Assembly: GCA_014529385.2 (NCBI GenBank)
Contig: CM043945.1
Coordinates: 96,390,612-96,454,611, forward strand
DNA: 64,000 bases
Direction of reading: 5' to 3'
DNA from: Adiantum capillus-veneris
Lineage: Eukaryota; Streptophyta; Polypodiopsida; Polypodiales; Pteridaceae
Positions 1-12,839 of the stretch are shown here, one piece after another (the stretch's first letter is position 1; every line of letters starts with the position of its first letter). The notes under the pieces were generated by a model that saw only the letters and a list, made by a program, of their open reading frames with translations, did not search any database and was not told the origin of the DNA. Both the position numbers and the translations under genes were made by a program.

Positions 1-42
1 TAGGCTTGAATTGAAAGTTAAGGTGAACCACAACGTGCATGC

Positions 43-425
<383 letters not shown>

Positions 426-435
426 TATTGCAAAA

Positions 436-597
436 GAATACTTTTATCAAGCTATTGACCATTTAAGTATAGAATTAAACCAATGCTATAGACCTTGCTA
501 ATCCCTAATTGAGAGAGAGAATACTTTTATCAAGCTATTGACCATTTAAGTATAGAATTAAACCAATACGATAGACCTTGCTAATCCCTAATTGAGA
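436..597. repeat. 83-bp tandem duplication
   Basis: Two copies (436-514 and 519-597) start with GAATACTTTTATCAAGC and end with CCCTAATTGAGA. They are separated by a few GA bases and differ at only about two positions (CAATGCTATAG versus CAATACGATAG). No coding content is seen. Confidence 0.93.
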
Positions 598-1534
598 CCT
601 GAATCTTAGTTTTTGAATACGAACACACTAGAGTCAAAGTCCCGTTTTTGTGGATTCTAATAATAGTAGGCGTAAATCTTTAAAAATCTAGCTGATTTGT
701 AGTCATGCACAACTTTCTTTGCTTTAATGACATTTACGCTTTATTCACTACGTGTATTTTACAATTTGAAAGCTACCCTTCTCCTATTTAGAGGGGGCGG
801 CAACCTTTTATCATTTTACTCACATTAAGGCGGCAAGTCTTTCTAAAACTAGAGCAATGAAGCACAATTCCCTTCACAGCCAGCGTGGCTACTTTTCATT
901 CCATATCTAGGAGACTTCTCTGAGGTGGGCCCTTCCTTCCACCGCCTTGTGTTACATCTTGAGAAACATAAAGGAACTCTTTTCTCCAATCAAATTCTTC
1001 CATGCAGCTTTTGCATGTCCTAGTACTTTCAGTGTTCGAACTCACAACTCCGCGAGGCTCTCAAATTAACAGCTCTCTCCACTCACTTCGTCGCTCTCAC
1101 AGAGTCTTCAATCACAATGACGATTTCCTTTCTATCCGCATTGGTTGCTTACGGCAGCCAGGTTGTAGAGGAATGTGGGTCTTGCAGGACAATCGCTATA
1201 GCATTTTTCCATGGGTTGTAGGATGAGCCTCCGTCCTGTGGAATGGGCACGAGCTTCACAGAGAATTGGCCTTTTCCTATCTCCTACAACAAGATACAAG
1301 TGAGTATCATCTTTCTAAATGTTAAGCTACCTCTTATATCAACGTGAGTATCATCATTTCTGAAATTAAATTGATTCAGCTATATTTAACGTAATTCAAT
1401 CTTGGATCGTACTTGGGATTGCACACAAAGATGTTGAAACAACCTTTTTTGAGAGTTTTATACGGAGAGTAAAACGCTATTATGACACAAATACGAGTTC
1501 GATCTCGATGAAGGCAGACAGATTGTGTATGCAC
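598..1534. other. Unassigned stretch
   Basis: No open frame with recognisable protein similarity, no RNA gene and no terminal repeat is visible. A 74-codon open frame at 1,002-1,226 has no composition or motif suggesting a gene. Confidence 0.5.
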
Positions 1535-2771
<1,237 letters not shown>

Positions 2772-2783
2772 TGGCATCAGAGC
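2772..2783 (+). other. Primer-binding-site-like motif (tRNA-iMet type)
   Basis: TGGCATCAGAGC differs at one base from TGGTATCAGAGC, the site complementary to the plant initiator Met tRNA 3' end, and directly follows ...CTGACA, a plausible LTR terminus. Copia-like coding debris occurs downstream on the same strand (3,516-3,716). The sequence is short, so chance is not excluded. Confidence 0.35.
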
Positions 2784-3136
2784 ACAAGGTGTGCTGAACA
2801 TGGACCTTCTCGGGTATATTTGTCGTAAAAATTAATTTCAGCCCTAGCGTTTTTGGGGCCGCTTATCAACTATTTTGGGTTATGCCCTCATGTTTTCAAC
2901 ACAGCTCCTCAGATCTAGCTTTTTAGTGCCCCAAAGCCACCTCCTTCATCCCTCCTTGGCCCTCCCTCATCCCTCTCAACCCCATTGCCTGCTTTTTTTG
3001 CAATCTAGGAGACTTGCGTTTTTTTAAAGGACTATTAAATAGCCTTTTCAACTTGCAGCCCATCATCCTTGGCCGCTCTTGGGATCACTGCTTTATTCGC
3101 TGTAATCTCATCATTGACTCGTGTTGTTTTTTTTTG

Positions 3137-3305
3137 CTTGCTATTTCGGCGTGTTCCATAGACCATTTGCTTCAGTGTCCCTTCACCTTCCTACTTGCTA
3201 TTTTAGCATGGTCCATGAATCATTGCTTCAGTGTCCCTTCACCTTCTGGCTTGCTATATAAGTGTGGTCCATGGGCCATAGCTTCATTGTCCCTTCACCT
3301 TCCCG
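3137..3305. repeat. 56-57 bp minisatellite, three copies
   Basis: Units start with CTTGCTAT at 3,137, 3,194 and 3,250, with a partial fourth start at 3,306. They share TGGTCCATG, CATTGCTTCA and GTGTCCCTTCACCTTC. An open frame across it (3,014-3,484) owes its length to the repeat and has no other coding signature. Confidence 0.88.
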
Positions 3306-3515
3306 CTTGCATTTGGTGCTTCGTTGTGATAATAGTCCCCCACTGTTGCATTTTGGTGTGGACAGGTGGTAGATCTTACTTCCTCGAAAACCTTTTGACT
3401 TCCTTGGTGGTTCTATGGTCACTTACCCCACCCAAAGCCATGCTCAATAACCTTTGCAAAAGAAAAAGAACTACATTATATTAATCTCATGCAGAAAATT
3501 ATTAGCTAGACCATT

Positions 3516-3716
3516 GTGAAGATGGCTCAAGCGATGCGGGAATGTGTCTCATTAACTTGTGTCTTTTGGGCAGAGGCGTCCTCCGCAATAATCTACATCC
3601 AAAACGGATCGTATACTACACCCGAGAAAGATACGACATTGATAGAATTGAAAGCAGAAGGTGTGGAATTTGACAATAAACCTCCGATTTCTAAGCATGA
3701 TCTTGAGCCTCTCTAG
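3516..3716 (+). pseudogene. Ty1/copia integrase C-terminal relic
   Basis: The 66-codon frame contains MAQAMRE followed by FWAEASSAIIYIQN. This matches the end of the copia integrase catalytic region (M-AR-ML...FWAEAV-TA-YI-NR in the family). Everything upstream and downstream of the integrase is missing or unrecognisable. About 400 bp further on, 4,126-4,180 translates to a stretch ending GHSKSKFYRD that looks like a copia zinc knuckle with its cysteines lost. That order is wrong for one element, so this is scrambled debris. Confidence 0.4.
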
Positions 3717-4737
3717 GCCTATGATCTCTCAACACATGATCTCATGCATGTGATATGCTTGCACTTGCACCTTGCAAGGAGAAGGTGGCGATGGCAGGTC
3801 TAGTTTGAAGAGAGAGGATGCAACCTTATGAGAGGGAAGAGACGTAGCAATGGCACATCCGAGGAGAGAAAAAGGCCAACTGAATGGAGATAGAGTCTAG
3901 AGACAAAGAGTCAACCTCAGAGCATATGAAAACCGGCCTATAGGCCTCACTACGTATGTGCGCAACACATTACAGGAGACCGGGGAGGAGCACCCCCCCC
4001 TGCATATATAAAATCCTCGAAGGAGGACTCCCAAATTTTCTAGTATTTCTCAAGGCCTTGTAGAGAACTACTCATAGCTATAGCAACAAGAAGAATGACA
4101 GAGGATGCAATGGGTGGTGAAGCAAATCCTCTCATCTACTATAACAAACTTGGACACTCCAAGTCAAAATTCTACCGCGACACAACAAAGATTCACTTCA
4201 AAACAGTACACAATTGACTGTTGATTTGACACGGCCCAATGGAGTTCCATGCCTAGAGATATTGGCCCCAAAGACTGGCGCCCCTTTCGGTATTTGCCTT
4301 TGTATTAATCTGTGTTCAAAGTACAAGAGAGTGGGAGGGTTCTCACTCTCAGACTCTGTGTCCAGATGCTCTGAGAAGTGAGTGCCCTGCCCACCAATTT
4401 GTAAGTTACAAGGGATGTCCAAAAAGCAGAGCCCCAAAAGCTTCTCACTCAAAAGCTCTTAAAATAAAGAAATTGACTCAAAAACTGCCAAAATCATCCT
4501 GCATAGAATTCAGCCCGTGCAAAAATCAGATTTCCATGCAGACTATCTGCGTTTTGCGTCGCAATTCACGGTGCTGCCGTACAGCTGCCATGTGTCACAG
4601 CTTCCACATTTTCCGCTGCTGCCACGTCAGCCTGTCTCCGTGTTTCACGGGCCTGATGGCTTTTACGAGCCAGTTGGGTGTAAATGGGTCTGCTACCCCA
4701 CTCTGGGATTGTGTCGGGTCATGCTACATCACCAGTT

Positions 4738-4760
4738 TGTGACATACCCCCCCTCTTGAA
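4738..4760 (-). other. PPT and 3' LTR start of a chromovirus
   Basis: On the minus strand, TTTCAAGAGGGGGGG is followed by TA and then TGTCACAAACTGG from 4,744 downward. This is the expected polypurine tract/LTR junction downstream of the pol fragment at 5,362-6,868. The LTR must extend to lower coordinates, where a minus-strand TATATA lies near 4,003-4,009. Its far end cannot be fixed because no second LTR copy is present. Confidence 0.55.
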
Positions 4761-5361
4761 AGCATTGTAATCGCCCTCGATTACGCTTGCAAAGCAGACA
4801 GAGGCCATATACTATCTTAGCAGACACTGACTGTTAGTACCGACGTACTAGGAACAACACATCTAGCACATGTACGAATCGACAGTCACATCACAGGACA
4901 TCACTTGACATCATAGGACATCAATGATAAATCACATTAAAAAATCATTCAATCTCAGACCATGATTAATCGGCAATGTATTTAGCAATCGCATCTAGAT
5001 CTAGTCGGGACCTCTCAAATGCGCGATGAACTAATCCTTATTGGAATTATGTCTATAGAGATTTATCAGACCAAAATGCTGCAGTCATTTCGTCTATCAA
5101 CTCCTGTACTTAAACAAGTCAAGTACAAATCAGTATCATATTATGAGAAATTCCAAATCTTAAAAGTCATTACAGAAGAATACTGATAGCCCACAGTATC
5201 CCTGAAACCCAATAGGGACATCAATGACTCTATTATCAAAATGAGGGCAATCTGTTGACAAAGGAGCGGAGTGACTCCCCTCTTGTGCAAGGCCGCTGCA
5301 CCAAATTCCGCCCATGCTAAAATCGGGGTTCTATCGGAGTAAACTATGCTAAATTGAATGC
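4761..5361 (-). other. 3' untranslated stretch of chromovirus relic
   Basis: Non-coding interval between the chromodomain stop and the PPT of the minus-strand gypsy fragment. No open frame with similarity is seen. Confidence 0.5.
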
Positions 5362-6868
5362 TTAAAGGTAAAGATTCACAATCTGAGGAGTATCTATTAG
5401 GTCCTCCTCCTCCATCCACTTCGCATCCAATGCGGGATAGTTCTTGAATTTAACCAAGAATCGCCTTATCACTTTACCTTTTGTATTTTTATCTTTATGT
5501 GCCAATATCTGTTTTGGAACGAGTATCTTTTTGCTTTCCTCCACTTTGGGTTGCTCATCTGGCTCCTCATCATCGGGCACATCGCCTTTAAAAGGCTTCA
5601 AGAGACTCACATGAAAAGCATTGTGAATTCTCCAAGTATCGGGCAATTTCAATCTAAAGGAGACATCATTTATCTTTTCTTTTATCTGGAAAGGTCCATA
5701 GTATCTCATGCTAAGCTTTGGAAAAAGCCGCTCCTTTCCCTTTTTCTTTCTCAGGCGTGCCTTCTCAAAACGTAGGAGCACCCAATGGTTCTCCTTTAAT
5801 TTCAAATCGCAACCATGTCGATCTGCTGCCTTTTTGTGTCTTTCCTGAGATTTTTGTAAAGCCTCTCGGACCTTGGCAAAAGCAGTGTCCAAGTCCCTGG
5901 TGTACTGGCAGGCTTCAAAAATATTACCTTTGGCGCTTAAGAAGGGTGGAACCTTCGGAGAACCTTCAATAATATCAAATGGCGCCTTCCCCGTCGAAGA
6001 GTGAATCGTGTTATTGTAGGCAAATTCCACCAAAGGCAAAAACTTTTCCCATTGAGTCTTCTAATCCGAAATGCAAGACTTCAATAAATCCAGTACGGCT
6101 GAATTTGCAATCTCAGATTGCCCATCTGTTTGCGGGTGGAAACATGATGAGAACTGCAACCGTGTGCCAATGTTCTTCCAAATAGCCTTCCAAGAAACTC
6201 GTGAATCGGGGATCTCTATAGGAGACAATTGTCTCAGGCATGCCATGTAATGTGAATATCTAGGCAAGGAACAGTCTCGCTAAGTGATCCGGCTTGACTG
6301 TTTTCTTCACTGGAATGGAATGAACTTGCTAGCTAAATCTGTCAATAACGGTCCAGATACCATCATGCCCACTCTGTGTCTTCGGAAGATAAAAAATGAA
6401 ATCCATAGCAATACTTTCCCAGGGGTGGGTAGGAATGGGTAAAGGCTATAACAAATCTCTGTGCTTTATGCCTCTCAATTTGGACCTTCTAGATACCAAG
6501 CAACTGCGTACAAAATCGTCCATGTCCTTCTCAAGTCTCGGCCAAAAGAAGGATCTCTCCACACCTTTCAAGGTGGTATCAATGCCGTGGTGACCCGTAA
6601 ATGGTGGACAATAGCACTCGGTTAGAACCTTTTCCATCAACGGCTGTGTAACGCATAACATCGTTTTCTTCATCAAGTAACCATCTCAAATGGAATATCC
6701 GGCTACTACCTCCCTATTCTGTATTTGACCGAATACATCCGCAAAATCTGGATCTGTGGCATACTGATCGACCATGTCCTCGAAGCTTCTATGATGAATT
6801 GCGGAAATAGCCAAGACCAACGGCTTCCAGGACAAAGCATTTGCCACCAAGTTCTTCTGTCCCTGCAC
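5362..6868 (-). pseudogene. Ty3/gypsy chromovirus pol fragment (RNase H end, integrase, chromodomain)
   Basis: Read on the minus strand, this begins with the end of RNase H (GQKNLVANALSW for the family G-N-VADALSR). The integrase zinc region follows (HHG...FWPRLEKDMDDF, with the last zinc Cys changed to Ser in CLVS), then the catalytic core, broken by stops (...FHPQTDGQSE holds the third acidic residue). The last open part, 5,362-6,039 (225 codons), carries [10 protein letters not shown], the GPF/Y module ([15 protein letters not shown]), [13 protein letters not shown] and a C-terminal chromodomain ([23 protein letters not shown]). The chromodomain places it among chromoviruses, where it is thought to target insertion to marked chromatin. 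Upstream RT and gag are missing, apparently cut off by the LINE at 6.9 kb. Several stops and frameshifts make it non-functional. Confidence 0.92.
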
Positions 6869-6879
6869 AAATCAGCCTA

Positions 6880-8780
6880 TGAAACCATTGGTAGTTACTA
6901 GTGTGGTGGTAGTAGGGTAGTGTGTAGGAAGTGGGGGAAGGAATCCTATCTCTAGCGGGTAGTATGCATGTCTATATGCTTAGGGTAGTACAATCATTAG
7001 AATGCATCTAGCTATCCAACTAGCTCCACCCTGTACTGATTTACATGCATGTATTTGGGGCAAGGGCAGCTATATCGGCCATGATCTGGTCTCGTCCCTC
7101 CTCGGTGGCTCGACGGTACCATGTCTGGATGTTCTAGGTCTGTCAATGATGGAGTCGTTGGGCAAGGTATCTTGTAGAGCGTGGTCATCGCCTAGCTCAA
7201 CTAGCCTCAGCCTACTGAAGGGTGGCTCCTATGTGGGATTGGTGGTGGTGGAGTTGTAGTGCTCTAAAAGGAGCTTGTGAGTTGACTATCCCTTCCCCTG
7301 TCGGGGCTATAGTAGGCTGCAATAGTGTCTCTCTGTGTCTCTGAATCTCTAGTAACAAGTGACCTAGCTAGCGCTGATCTCTGGAATCCATGATCTCTCA
7401 GAGAGTAGGCTGTCCTGTGAATAGAGCCTCGTATCTGCTCCGAATGTCACCATATGCTGTGCATCTGCAAACAAAGTTCTCCTCACTCTTCACCTCCTCT
7501 CTACATAGCCAAAAAATCCTCTCTTCCTTTAAGGTGCCATCAGCTCTGCCTGTCTCAATCTCTTGTCTGTGTGATGCTACTTTGACCTGAGCAATGGCCG
7601 TCCATGAGCTGTGTGGCATGTAGGTGTCCATGTAGTGCGGTCCCAGATAAACCCATTGGCTAGAATGGTGATGAATTGATCTCTGTACTGTCTCATCCTC
7701 GAAGGAAGATGAGGTGCCTGCCAAGTCTATCTAATGTATAACTTCCATTAAGTCCTGTATAAGCAATCAGTTCCTCTCACTACGTGAGAGGCGGAAAAGA
7801 AAGGTTTCTTGAGCCGTACTAAAATGCGTAAGCGTCTCCAGATCGAGGCCCTATGTCCCAAACCATGCTCTAACCTTTGAGTACCACGATTCCCTCACAC
7901 TTGACCTTGAGAGCTGTTTGGAGGCCTCAAAGACCTTGTGTTCGAGTCTCTCAAGTACTAGCTCTCTCATCCACCGGATAAATCATACCGTCTGGAAGAA
8001 TGTCTCTACTACCATGGGTGCTATGGTGAGCTCTACTCTGATGTCATGTGGCATTGTGCGCTTGCTACGAAACTATACATATCTGGATACATCAAGGCTG
8101 GTGTGACTAGTGTGTCAAAAAGCCACCCCTTCGTATGGGGCTCTTGAAAGTGTGCCTAGTGACATCGCCGTCTAGCGTCGCCAAAGTCTGCATACCCTCA
8201 GGTGAGTATGTCTGTAGCTACCCGTCTCCCTGGTGGACTGACGAAGGTGACTCCCAGGTAGACATAGGACTCTACCACCTCAATCTCTCCTCCTACTGTT
8301 GTGAAGATGGTAGCACTCCTCACTGGTCTGAAGGTGTGGGAAAATCACGACCTTGGTCTTTCCAAGGTTCATTGTCAGTCCTCGATGTGTACAGAAATCG
8401 TCTAAGGCTCCAAGGTGCTACTGTAAGCCCTTATGTGACTCTGAAATCAAGACAATGTCATCAACATAAAGCATAATGTGCACTGATGTACCTGAGAGGT
8501 CGGCCCCCTTTTCTCCAACTCATAGTATGTTGTCGGAGATCTCTTTGATGTAGAGTCCAAAGAGGGTGGCAGAGAGTGGGCAGCCTTGCTTCACACGGAT
8601 GGTGTTGGCAATAGGCTCTGATAATCCTCCTAGGCATCTGACATTCCTGTCACTTGCTCGTATAGAGCATATATGGCCCATATCATCTCAGATAGACTTT
8701 GGAGAATCCGAAAGAGCCTCTCTCTCTTGCATTGGACATCTGGAGCAGCAGGAGTTATTTGTGCAAATGTTCTAGCAATA
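6880..8780 (-). pseudogene. Non-LTR retrotransposon (LINE) RT relic
   Basis: On the minus strand, about 8,450-8,600 encodes RVKQGCPLSATLFGLYIKE, a stop, then LYVDDIVLIS, so the RT palm with its two aspartates is visible. Further on, 7,398-7,724 encodes a C-terminal region with RQEIETGRADG...CREE...NFVCRC, the Cys-rich motif shared with the plus-strand LINE at 21,562-21,831. The RT fingers and endonuclease were not recognised. Frames are repeatedly broken. No pentameric tail is seen at the 6.88-kb end, so the 3' terminus appears lost. It interrupts a gypsy element of the same orientation. Confidence 0.8.
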
Positions 8781-9240
8781 GAAGAGCTTGCCCTGACATC
8801 TGGTAGCAAGAAGAGCATATTGTGCAGGCCATCTTTAGCAGACTTGCACGCATGTCGATGGCCGATGACAGTTGGAGAGTCATCAACCAAGCATCTGGCA
8901 GTCTAGCGATTGGCACTGGCTGATTGAAACATGTGGTGGAACTTATGTGTGTTGTGCGAGAGGTATTCCATGTTACTCTCTGTGTAGAAAGACGATCAGG
9001 TAGAGAGATCAATGACTTGCAACCTGGTACTCTTTGCATAGAGAGGTTGAGTTAGGATACTCGAGTGTATGTAGAGAGTTTGATACTCTGTTTGCATTTC
9101 TTGTGCTTGTAAAGAGACTGATTACTAAAAAAGATACTCCCGGGGGGGGGGGGGGGGGGATGGCCATCTTCCAGTCCCAGTGCTGTGTTGATTCTTCTTT
9201 CTCTATTGCTTTTAATCTTATTTGAGCGGTGGTTTGTGGT
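8781..9240. other. Unassigned stretch between LINE and gypsy relics
   Basis: Probably more decayed LINE sequence on its left side, but no diagnostic motif could be read. It contains an 18-base poly-G run at 9,142-9,159. Confidence 0.35.
9142..9159. repeat. Poly-G run of 18
   Basis: Uninterrupted guanines preceded by CTCCC. Such a run could form a quadruplex or be an assembly-sensitive site. A PPT origin is possible but no LTR start follows. Confidence 0.9.
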
Positions 9241-9268
9241 ATAAAGTCAGTGCACACACAGGAAGCTA

Positions 9269-10415
9269 TTGGTACATGGGAATTCGGTGCCAGAGGTTAA
9301 GCAAGATGCTTACAGAGAACATAAGAGGCCTGAGCGTAAAGCTCGGGAGGAACCTCAGGGGAAGGAGCTGGATGCTCACAAGGGATCTGAGAGGGTTGAG
9401 CGTGAAGCTCGGGAGGAACCTCAGAACAAGAAGACCTTTGCTCATGTAGAGAAGGAAAAGAAAAAGGAATCCTCGCACTCCTGATGCAGTATGAAGATGA
9501 ACTATTCTCGAGAGGAGACTGGTACATCATCTTCCTCTAGTACACCTCACTTTCTCTCAGTTCCAAATCTAGAGCAACTGTGAAACGCTTTAAAAGAGAA
9601 AGTAGGAAGAAGAAGGCCCATACCTTCAAGTTGGGAGATAAGGATATCAAGTTTAATTCTTACAAAGGTAAGAGGGATCCCACAAAAGCCTTGACTTTCA
9701 TCAGACAGTTTGACATAGCCTTTTCAGATGGTGATTTACAGAGAAGTCTAAGCTGAGACATATGGGTGTGCATCTGAAGGATACAACTAGTCATTGGTGG
9801 CTTACACTAATTCTGGAAAGCAAGAAACCTACTTCTTGGTCTAAGTTCATGAATCTCTTTTATTTTCATTTTTTGCCTCCAGATTTTAAGAGTGACGTGA
9901 AGGAGTGGGACTGATCACAAGGAATCAGAGAAAGCGACTACTTATATTGAGGGCTATTATTCCCAAGGTTGCTTCTTTTATGTACATATCAGAGGATGAA
10001 AAGAAGCAGAAGTTTGAGTGTGCCCTTTTACCGCAACTGCAACAGTCTTTGCACGTGTATCCACATAAATTGGTAAACTGTATGATGGAGTAAGCGATTG
10101 CGGCTGAGAGTTTGCATACACCTGGAGTTCCCAAGAAGAGACAACGAAACTTTTTATCACGAGCAGATTGGCAGAATACAGAGCAGAAAGAGGGTGTTTC
10201 AAGTGTGATTGAGACAGGACATATGGAGGCCAACTATTCGAAGAAGGATGAAGTGAAGGGTGATATCAGCCAACAACCAATTTGCATCATATTCCAGATG
10301 TGCATGGGAAGCCTCAATCTGAGGGGAAAAGGCCAGTTTTGATTGTTCCAGCTTTACAACAAGCATTTGAGGTGCATTGTGATGCATCCGGAGATTGTAT
10401 TGGGGATGTTTTGAA
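9269..10415 (+). pseudogene. Ty3/gypsy gag relic fused to an RNase H scrap
   Basis: A Glu/Lys/Arg-rich leader (9,269-9,484) contains a duplicated block, (R)EREAREEPQ / ERKAREEPQ. It is followed across frames by a retrotransposon gag domain: YKGKRDPTKALTFIRQFD, then the HLKDTTSHWW region near 9,770-9,805, matching LAFIQQFD...SARQWW in the gag at 14.1-16.1 kb. After about 10,270 the sequence jumps directly to LIVPALQQAFEVHCDASGDC (10,340-10,400), the start of RNase H. Zinc knuckle, protease and RT are therefore deleted. It ends in a GT run at the LTR remnant at 10,416. Confidence 0.75.
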
Positions 10416-10789
10416 GTGGTGTGTGTGTGTGTGGCTTTCTCTCTCATCCCCTACCTTCAGGGCTCGCCCCCTCCCATGTAGGGATGTGCAAAGACTTTTA
10501 GGGCACACACAAAGCATCCAATTTTCCCTAGGGTTGACCTTTGGACACAACCTTTGAATTTTTGAACCTTAGCATTTTGGAAGTCTTAATGGGTTGAACC
10601 TTAGGGTCTTTTTAGCCCATTGTTGCACATGGCTCTTTTGCAGATGGCCCCCCCTTTGGATCCCTACTGTGGCCGGTCTGCTAGCTTAACCAATATTCTA
10701 GCTTTTTCTCCCCTGGCCTTCCCCGCATTAAATGATCAGTTTAATATGAGAAAATCATTTAGGAGAATTAGATATTGATTATTATGACA
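10416..10789 (-). repeat. Truncated 3' LTR of chromovirus (11.1-16.1 kb)
   Basis: The LTR starts on the minus strand with TGTCATAATAATCAATATC at 10,789, right after the PPT. The same sequence recurs at 54,620-55,010 with the same terminus (ATTATGACA on the plus strand). Shared blocks include CCTTAGCATTTTGGA, CCCTTTGGATCCCTA and ATGATCAGTTTAA. Its lower end is lost at the junction with the gag/RNase H relic. Confidence 0.8.
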
Positions 10790-11145
10790 TTACCTCTCTC
10801 TTGAAATCATAGTTGTCCTCGACTATGGTGTAGAGAAGATAAAGCATGTTCATGAGTCCTTTTCTTAGCGGGTAGAGGATCCCTATGTTACCCTATGACA
10901 TCATTCCACAATGGATGACTAGTCCATTTGGCGCTTGAGAGCCTGAGGCTGCCGCAAGCATGTCTGCACATTAGTCCTATCAGTCTTCCATAGTAGAGTG
11001 ACAAGCTCTACTTGGTGTTTGGGAGACGCCGTCTCCACAAACTTGATCTAAGCATGCATACTACTTTATTTTTGTGCACAAATAAAGAAAAAGAGAGTCT
11101 TATAAGACAAAAACTTTGTTCATTTTTAAAATTTTGTACATTTGC
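10790..11145 (-). other. PPT and 3' untranslated region of chromovirus
   Basis: Minus-strand TTTCAAGAGAGAGGTAA precedes the LTR start and is the polypurine tract (10,791-10,807). The remaining ~340 bases up to the chromodomain stop have no open frame of note. Confidence 0.65.
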
Positions 11146-11592
11146 TTACTCTTGGGAAGCATTGTAAGCATTGACAAGGTTTAGGTTATCCTTTAATTGT
11201 ATGCCTTGCATCCATCTAGCATCTTCAAAAAGATAATTCTTAAACTTAATAAGATATCGTCGGATAGTCTTACCACCTCTTAGTACCTTGTCTTCATGTC
11301 GGAGAATGGACTCGGGCTGCAGCACCTCTTCGTGGTCCTCGATCTCCGGTGGGTCTTCAATAGTTGGTTCTTGAGGTGGCTCTCCTTTGTAAGGCTTTAA
11401 TAGGCTCACATGAAAAGCATTGTGTATGAGCCAATGATTGGGAACCTTGAGTTGATAGGCCATCTCATTGATTGGCCTAAGAATCTGAAAGGGACCATAG
11501 TACCTTTTTGCTAGTTTAGCATAGTACTTTTGGTGACCCGTAGGATTCTTGCCCGTTGTGTGCCTTAATTGAGCCTTGGGAAACTTTAACAA
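11146..11592 (-). pseudogene. Integrase C-terminal domain and chromodomain
   Basis: 148 codons continue the integrase of the same element after two in-frame stops near 11,786-11,800. Visible are [17 protein letters not shown] (the GPF/Y integrase module), [14 protein letters not shown], and a chromodomain with IRRYLIKFKNYLFEDARW near the C terminus. This is the family layout of plant chromoviruses. Because the upstream frame ends before it, the protein could be made only from a fused precursor, so it counts as part of a broken pol. Confidence 0.88.
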
Positions 11593-11778
11593 GACCCAAT
11601 CGTTTTATTTAAAGGCTTGGGCTCTTCTGTGCTTGTCAGCAGCAGCCTTTTGCCTTTGTTGTGAGATAGACATAGCATCCTTAATCTTTTGGAAAGATTA
11701 TTGTAGGTCTCGGCTATACTCATCTGCAGCGAAGATCTTTCCATGTATCTTAAGTAGCAAGGGACTTTTTTATCTTCC

Positions 11779-12768
11779 CTAAATTACCTCGAAAGGTGCT
11801 TTTCCCGTGGAAGTATGTACAGTGTTATTGTAAGCATACTCCACTAAGGGTAAGTACTTCTCCCATTGGGATCTTTGATCTACTTCCGTTACATAGGATT
11901 TTAGTAGATCGAGAATGGTTAGGTTAACTATTTCACTTTGGCCATCCATTTGTGGATGATAGGCCGAAGAGAAATTTAGCCTTGTCCCTAAATTCTCAAA
12001 GAGACCCTTCCAGAAATTACTGGTCATTCTAGGATCTCTATCCGACACTATGGACATTGGCAAGCCATGGTATTTGAAAATTTGTGAAATGAAGAGGGTT
12101 GCCATTTGATGGGCTTTGATAGTCTTTTTGACAGGTATAAAATGAACTTGTTTACTGAACCTGTCTACTATTGTCCATATTCCCGTATTCCCATGGATAG
12201 ACTTAGGCAACCCAAAGATAAAATCCATGGATATGCTCTCCCATGGTGAATTAGGGATTGGCAAGGGTTGAAGCAATCCAGGTTGCTTCCCTCTATCAAA
12301 TTTTGTCTTTTGACATACCACACATTTGGAAACATACTCTTGTATGTTCACTTTCATGGTAGGCCAATAGAAATATGTTTCAATTCCCTTCAAGGTAGAC
12401 TGAATCCCTCTATGCCCCACATACGGGGGAGCATGAGATTCATACATTACTTTCTCACGCAGGGAGTTAGTAACGCATAGTCTATTGCCATAGAGAACAT
12501 AACCATCTTGTAAAGTAAATGGTTCTTCTTTCTTCCCTAATGCAAGGGCTGAAATCACATCTCTATAATCGGGATCAATAGCATACTCATCTATCATTGA
12601 AGATAGATCATTGTGAGTTGCTATGGAAACCGCATTCACTCTCACCCGTCTTGAGAGTGCATCAGCTACTTGATTATGCTTGCCAGCAATGTGAGCAATA
12701 TGAAAATGAAATTGCGAAAGGAAATTTTCCCACCTCATTTGTTTGTCAGAGATCTTGGTCTGCGTCAT
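11779..12768 (-). pseudogene. RNase H end and integrase of chromovirus
   Basis: 329 codons. The first ~45 residues finish RNase H (HFHIAHIAGKHNQVADALSRR, intact family motif). The integrase H2C2 zinc finger follows (HAPPYVGH...CVVCQKTK, all four ligands present), then the catalytic core with D (MDFIFGLP), D (VSDRDPRM) and E (YHPQMDGQSEI). It stops at PFEVI, where the family continues with EGR; another stop follows five codons later. This integrase core looks biochemically intact but is cut from its C-terminal domain. Confidence 0.9.
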
Positions 12769-12839
12769 GAAGTACTTAAGACTTTGGTGATCCGTTCACA
12801 GAATGAAAGCAGTCCCCAATAAATAGTGCTTCCATGAGT

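Noticed and set aside
3014-3484. 156-codon plus-strand frame with hydrophobic residues
   Set aside because: It spans the 56-57 bp minisatellite; the hydrophobicity comes from the repeat and no start context or family similarity is visible.
9142-9159. Poly-G run as a PPT
   Set aside because: No TG-starting LTR sequence follows on either strand.
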